DNA from: Pilasporangium apinafurcum
Taxonomy: Eukaryota; Oomycota; Peronosporomycetes; Pythiales; Pythiaceae
Length of the DNA stretch: 64,000 nucleotides
Assembly (NCBI GenBank): GCA_001600495.1
Contig: BCKE01000010.1
Coordinates: 1 to 64,000, forward strand
Direction of reading: 5' to 3'
Below, one piece after another: positions 63,928-64,000 of this stretch. The position numbers and the translations under genes are program-made. Position 1 is the stretch's first letter. The number at the start of each line of letters is the position of its first letter. The notes under the pieces were generated by a model, which saw only the letters and a program-made list of their open reading frames with translations, made no database searches and was not told the DNA's origin.

Positions 63928-64000
63928 GTTAAAGGCACTCATTCCATTGCTAATGTATATGGGAAAGAGTTGGTGATGTTGGTCGTTGGTACATGATTTT

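Noticed and set aside
1-64000. CRISPR array, rRNA operon or intact tRNA gene
   Set aside because: No direct-repeat array with unique spacers and no rRNA signature were seen. The only tRNA-like sequence is partial and poorly paired.
1-64000. LTR retroelement or virus-derived element
   Set aside because: No reverse transcriptase, integrase, capsid or long terminal repeat signature was recognised in any frame I read.

Overview
The window is eukaryotic nuclear DNA and reads like an oomycete (stramenopile). Genes are dense and on both strands. Many are split by introns of about 45-100 bp with GT..AG ends, and intergenic gaps are short, often head-to-head. The gene set mixes flagellum/basal-body proteins, DASH kinetochore subunits, a GARP/SHAQKYF-type Myb factor, eukaryotic HisG and bacterial-type mitochondrial ribosomal proteins. 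An Albugo-like or related oomycete is my inference; no marker gene fixes the genus. There is one 100-N assembly gap at 10752-10851.

Layout. 1-9.0 kb: end of a Gly-rich protein, a secreted TPR protein, two small unknown genes, hisG and a large FBF1-like basal-body protein. 9.1-11.2 kb: gene-poor, repeat-rich DNA with a TIR-bounded element and the gap. 11.4-16.7 kb: a tandem array of three PAP2 phosphatases, interrupted by a Fanzor remnant (F1) and a 220-bp non-autonomous element. 16.8-28.5 kb: Tudor-like protein, Duo1-like protein, ketodihydrosphingosine reductase plus a broken copy of its 3' end, TMEM218-like protein, mitochondrial uL15, BCD1 and TTC4. 28.6-38.0 kb: SmF, GARP factor, WDR54, CS-domain protein, mitochondrial uS17, TBCB, WRB/GET1 and ribosomal P2. 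38.5-45.2 kb: a Fanzor-bearing transposon with Tc1/mariner-like ends (F2), a DHHC acyltransferase, and a second TTAA-ended Fanzor element (F3). 45.2-56.2 kb: Dad2, SCAN apyrase, an ARF-like GTPase, DDX41, TRAPPC9 and an ankyrin-type repeat protein. 56.4-57.8 kb: an IS607-type serine recombinase fragment with a degraded Fanzor (F4). 58-64 kb: a coiled-coil gene, an ELMO-domain protein, and the start of mitochondrial inner membrane peptidase IMP1.

The most interesting content is the set of four Fanzor loci. Fanzors are eukaryotic relatives of TnpB, the RNA-guided nuclease of OMEGA systems. They fall into at least three transposon contexts within 45 kb: Tc1/mariner-like ends, TTAA-bounded ends, and IS607-like. 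Copies F1 and F3 and a 220-bp derivative share ends, and each carries an imperfect palindrome at its 3' end, a candidate scaffold of the guide RNA. Host genes worth a second look are the PAP2 triplication with changed active-site motifs, a DDX41 with DEGD in place of DEAD, an SmF gene whose first coding exon is only the ATG, and recurrent CCAAT boxes in the promoters. All exon structures were read by eye from splice signals and frame continuity, without transcript support.
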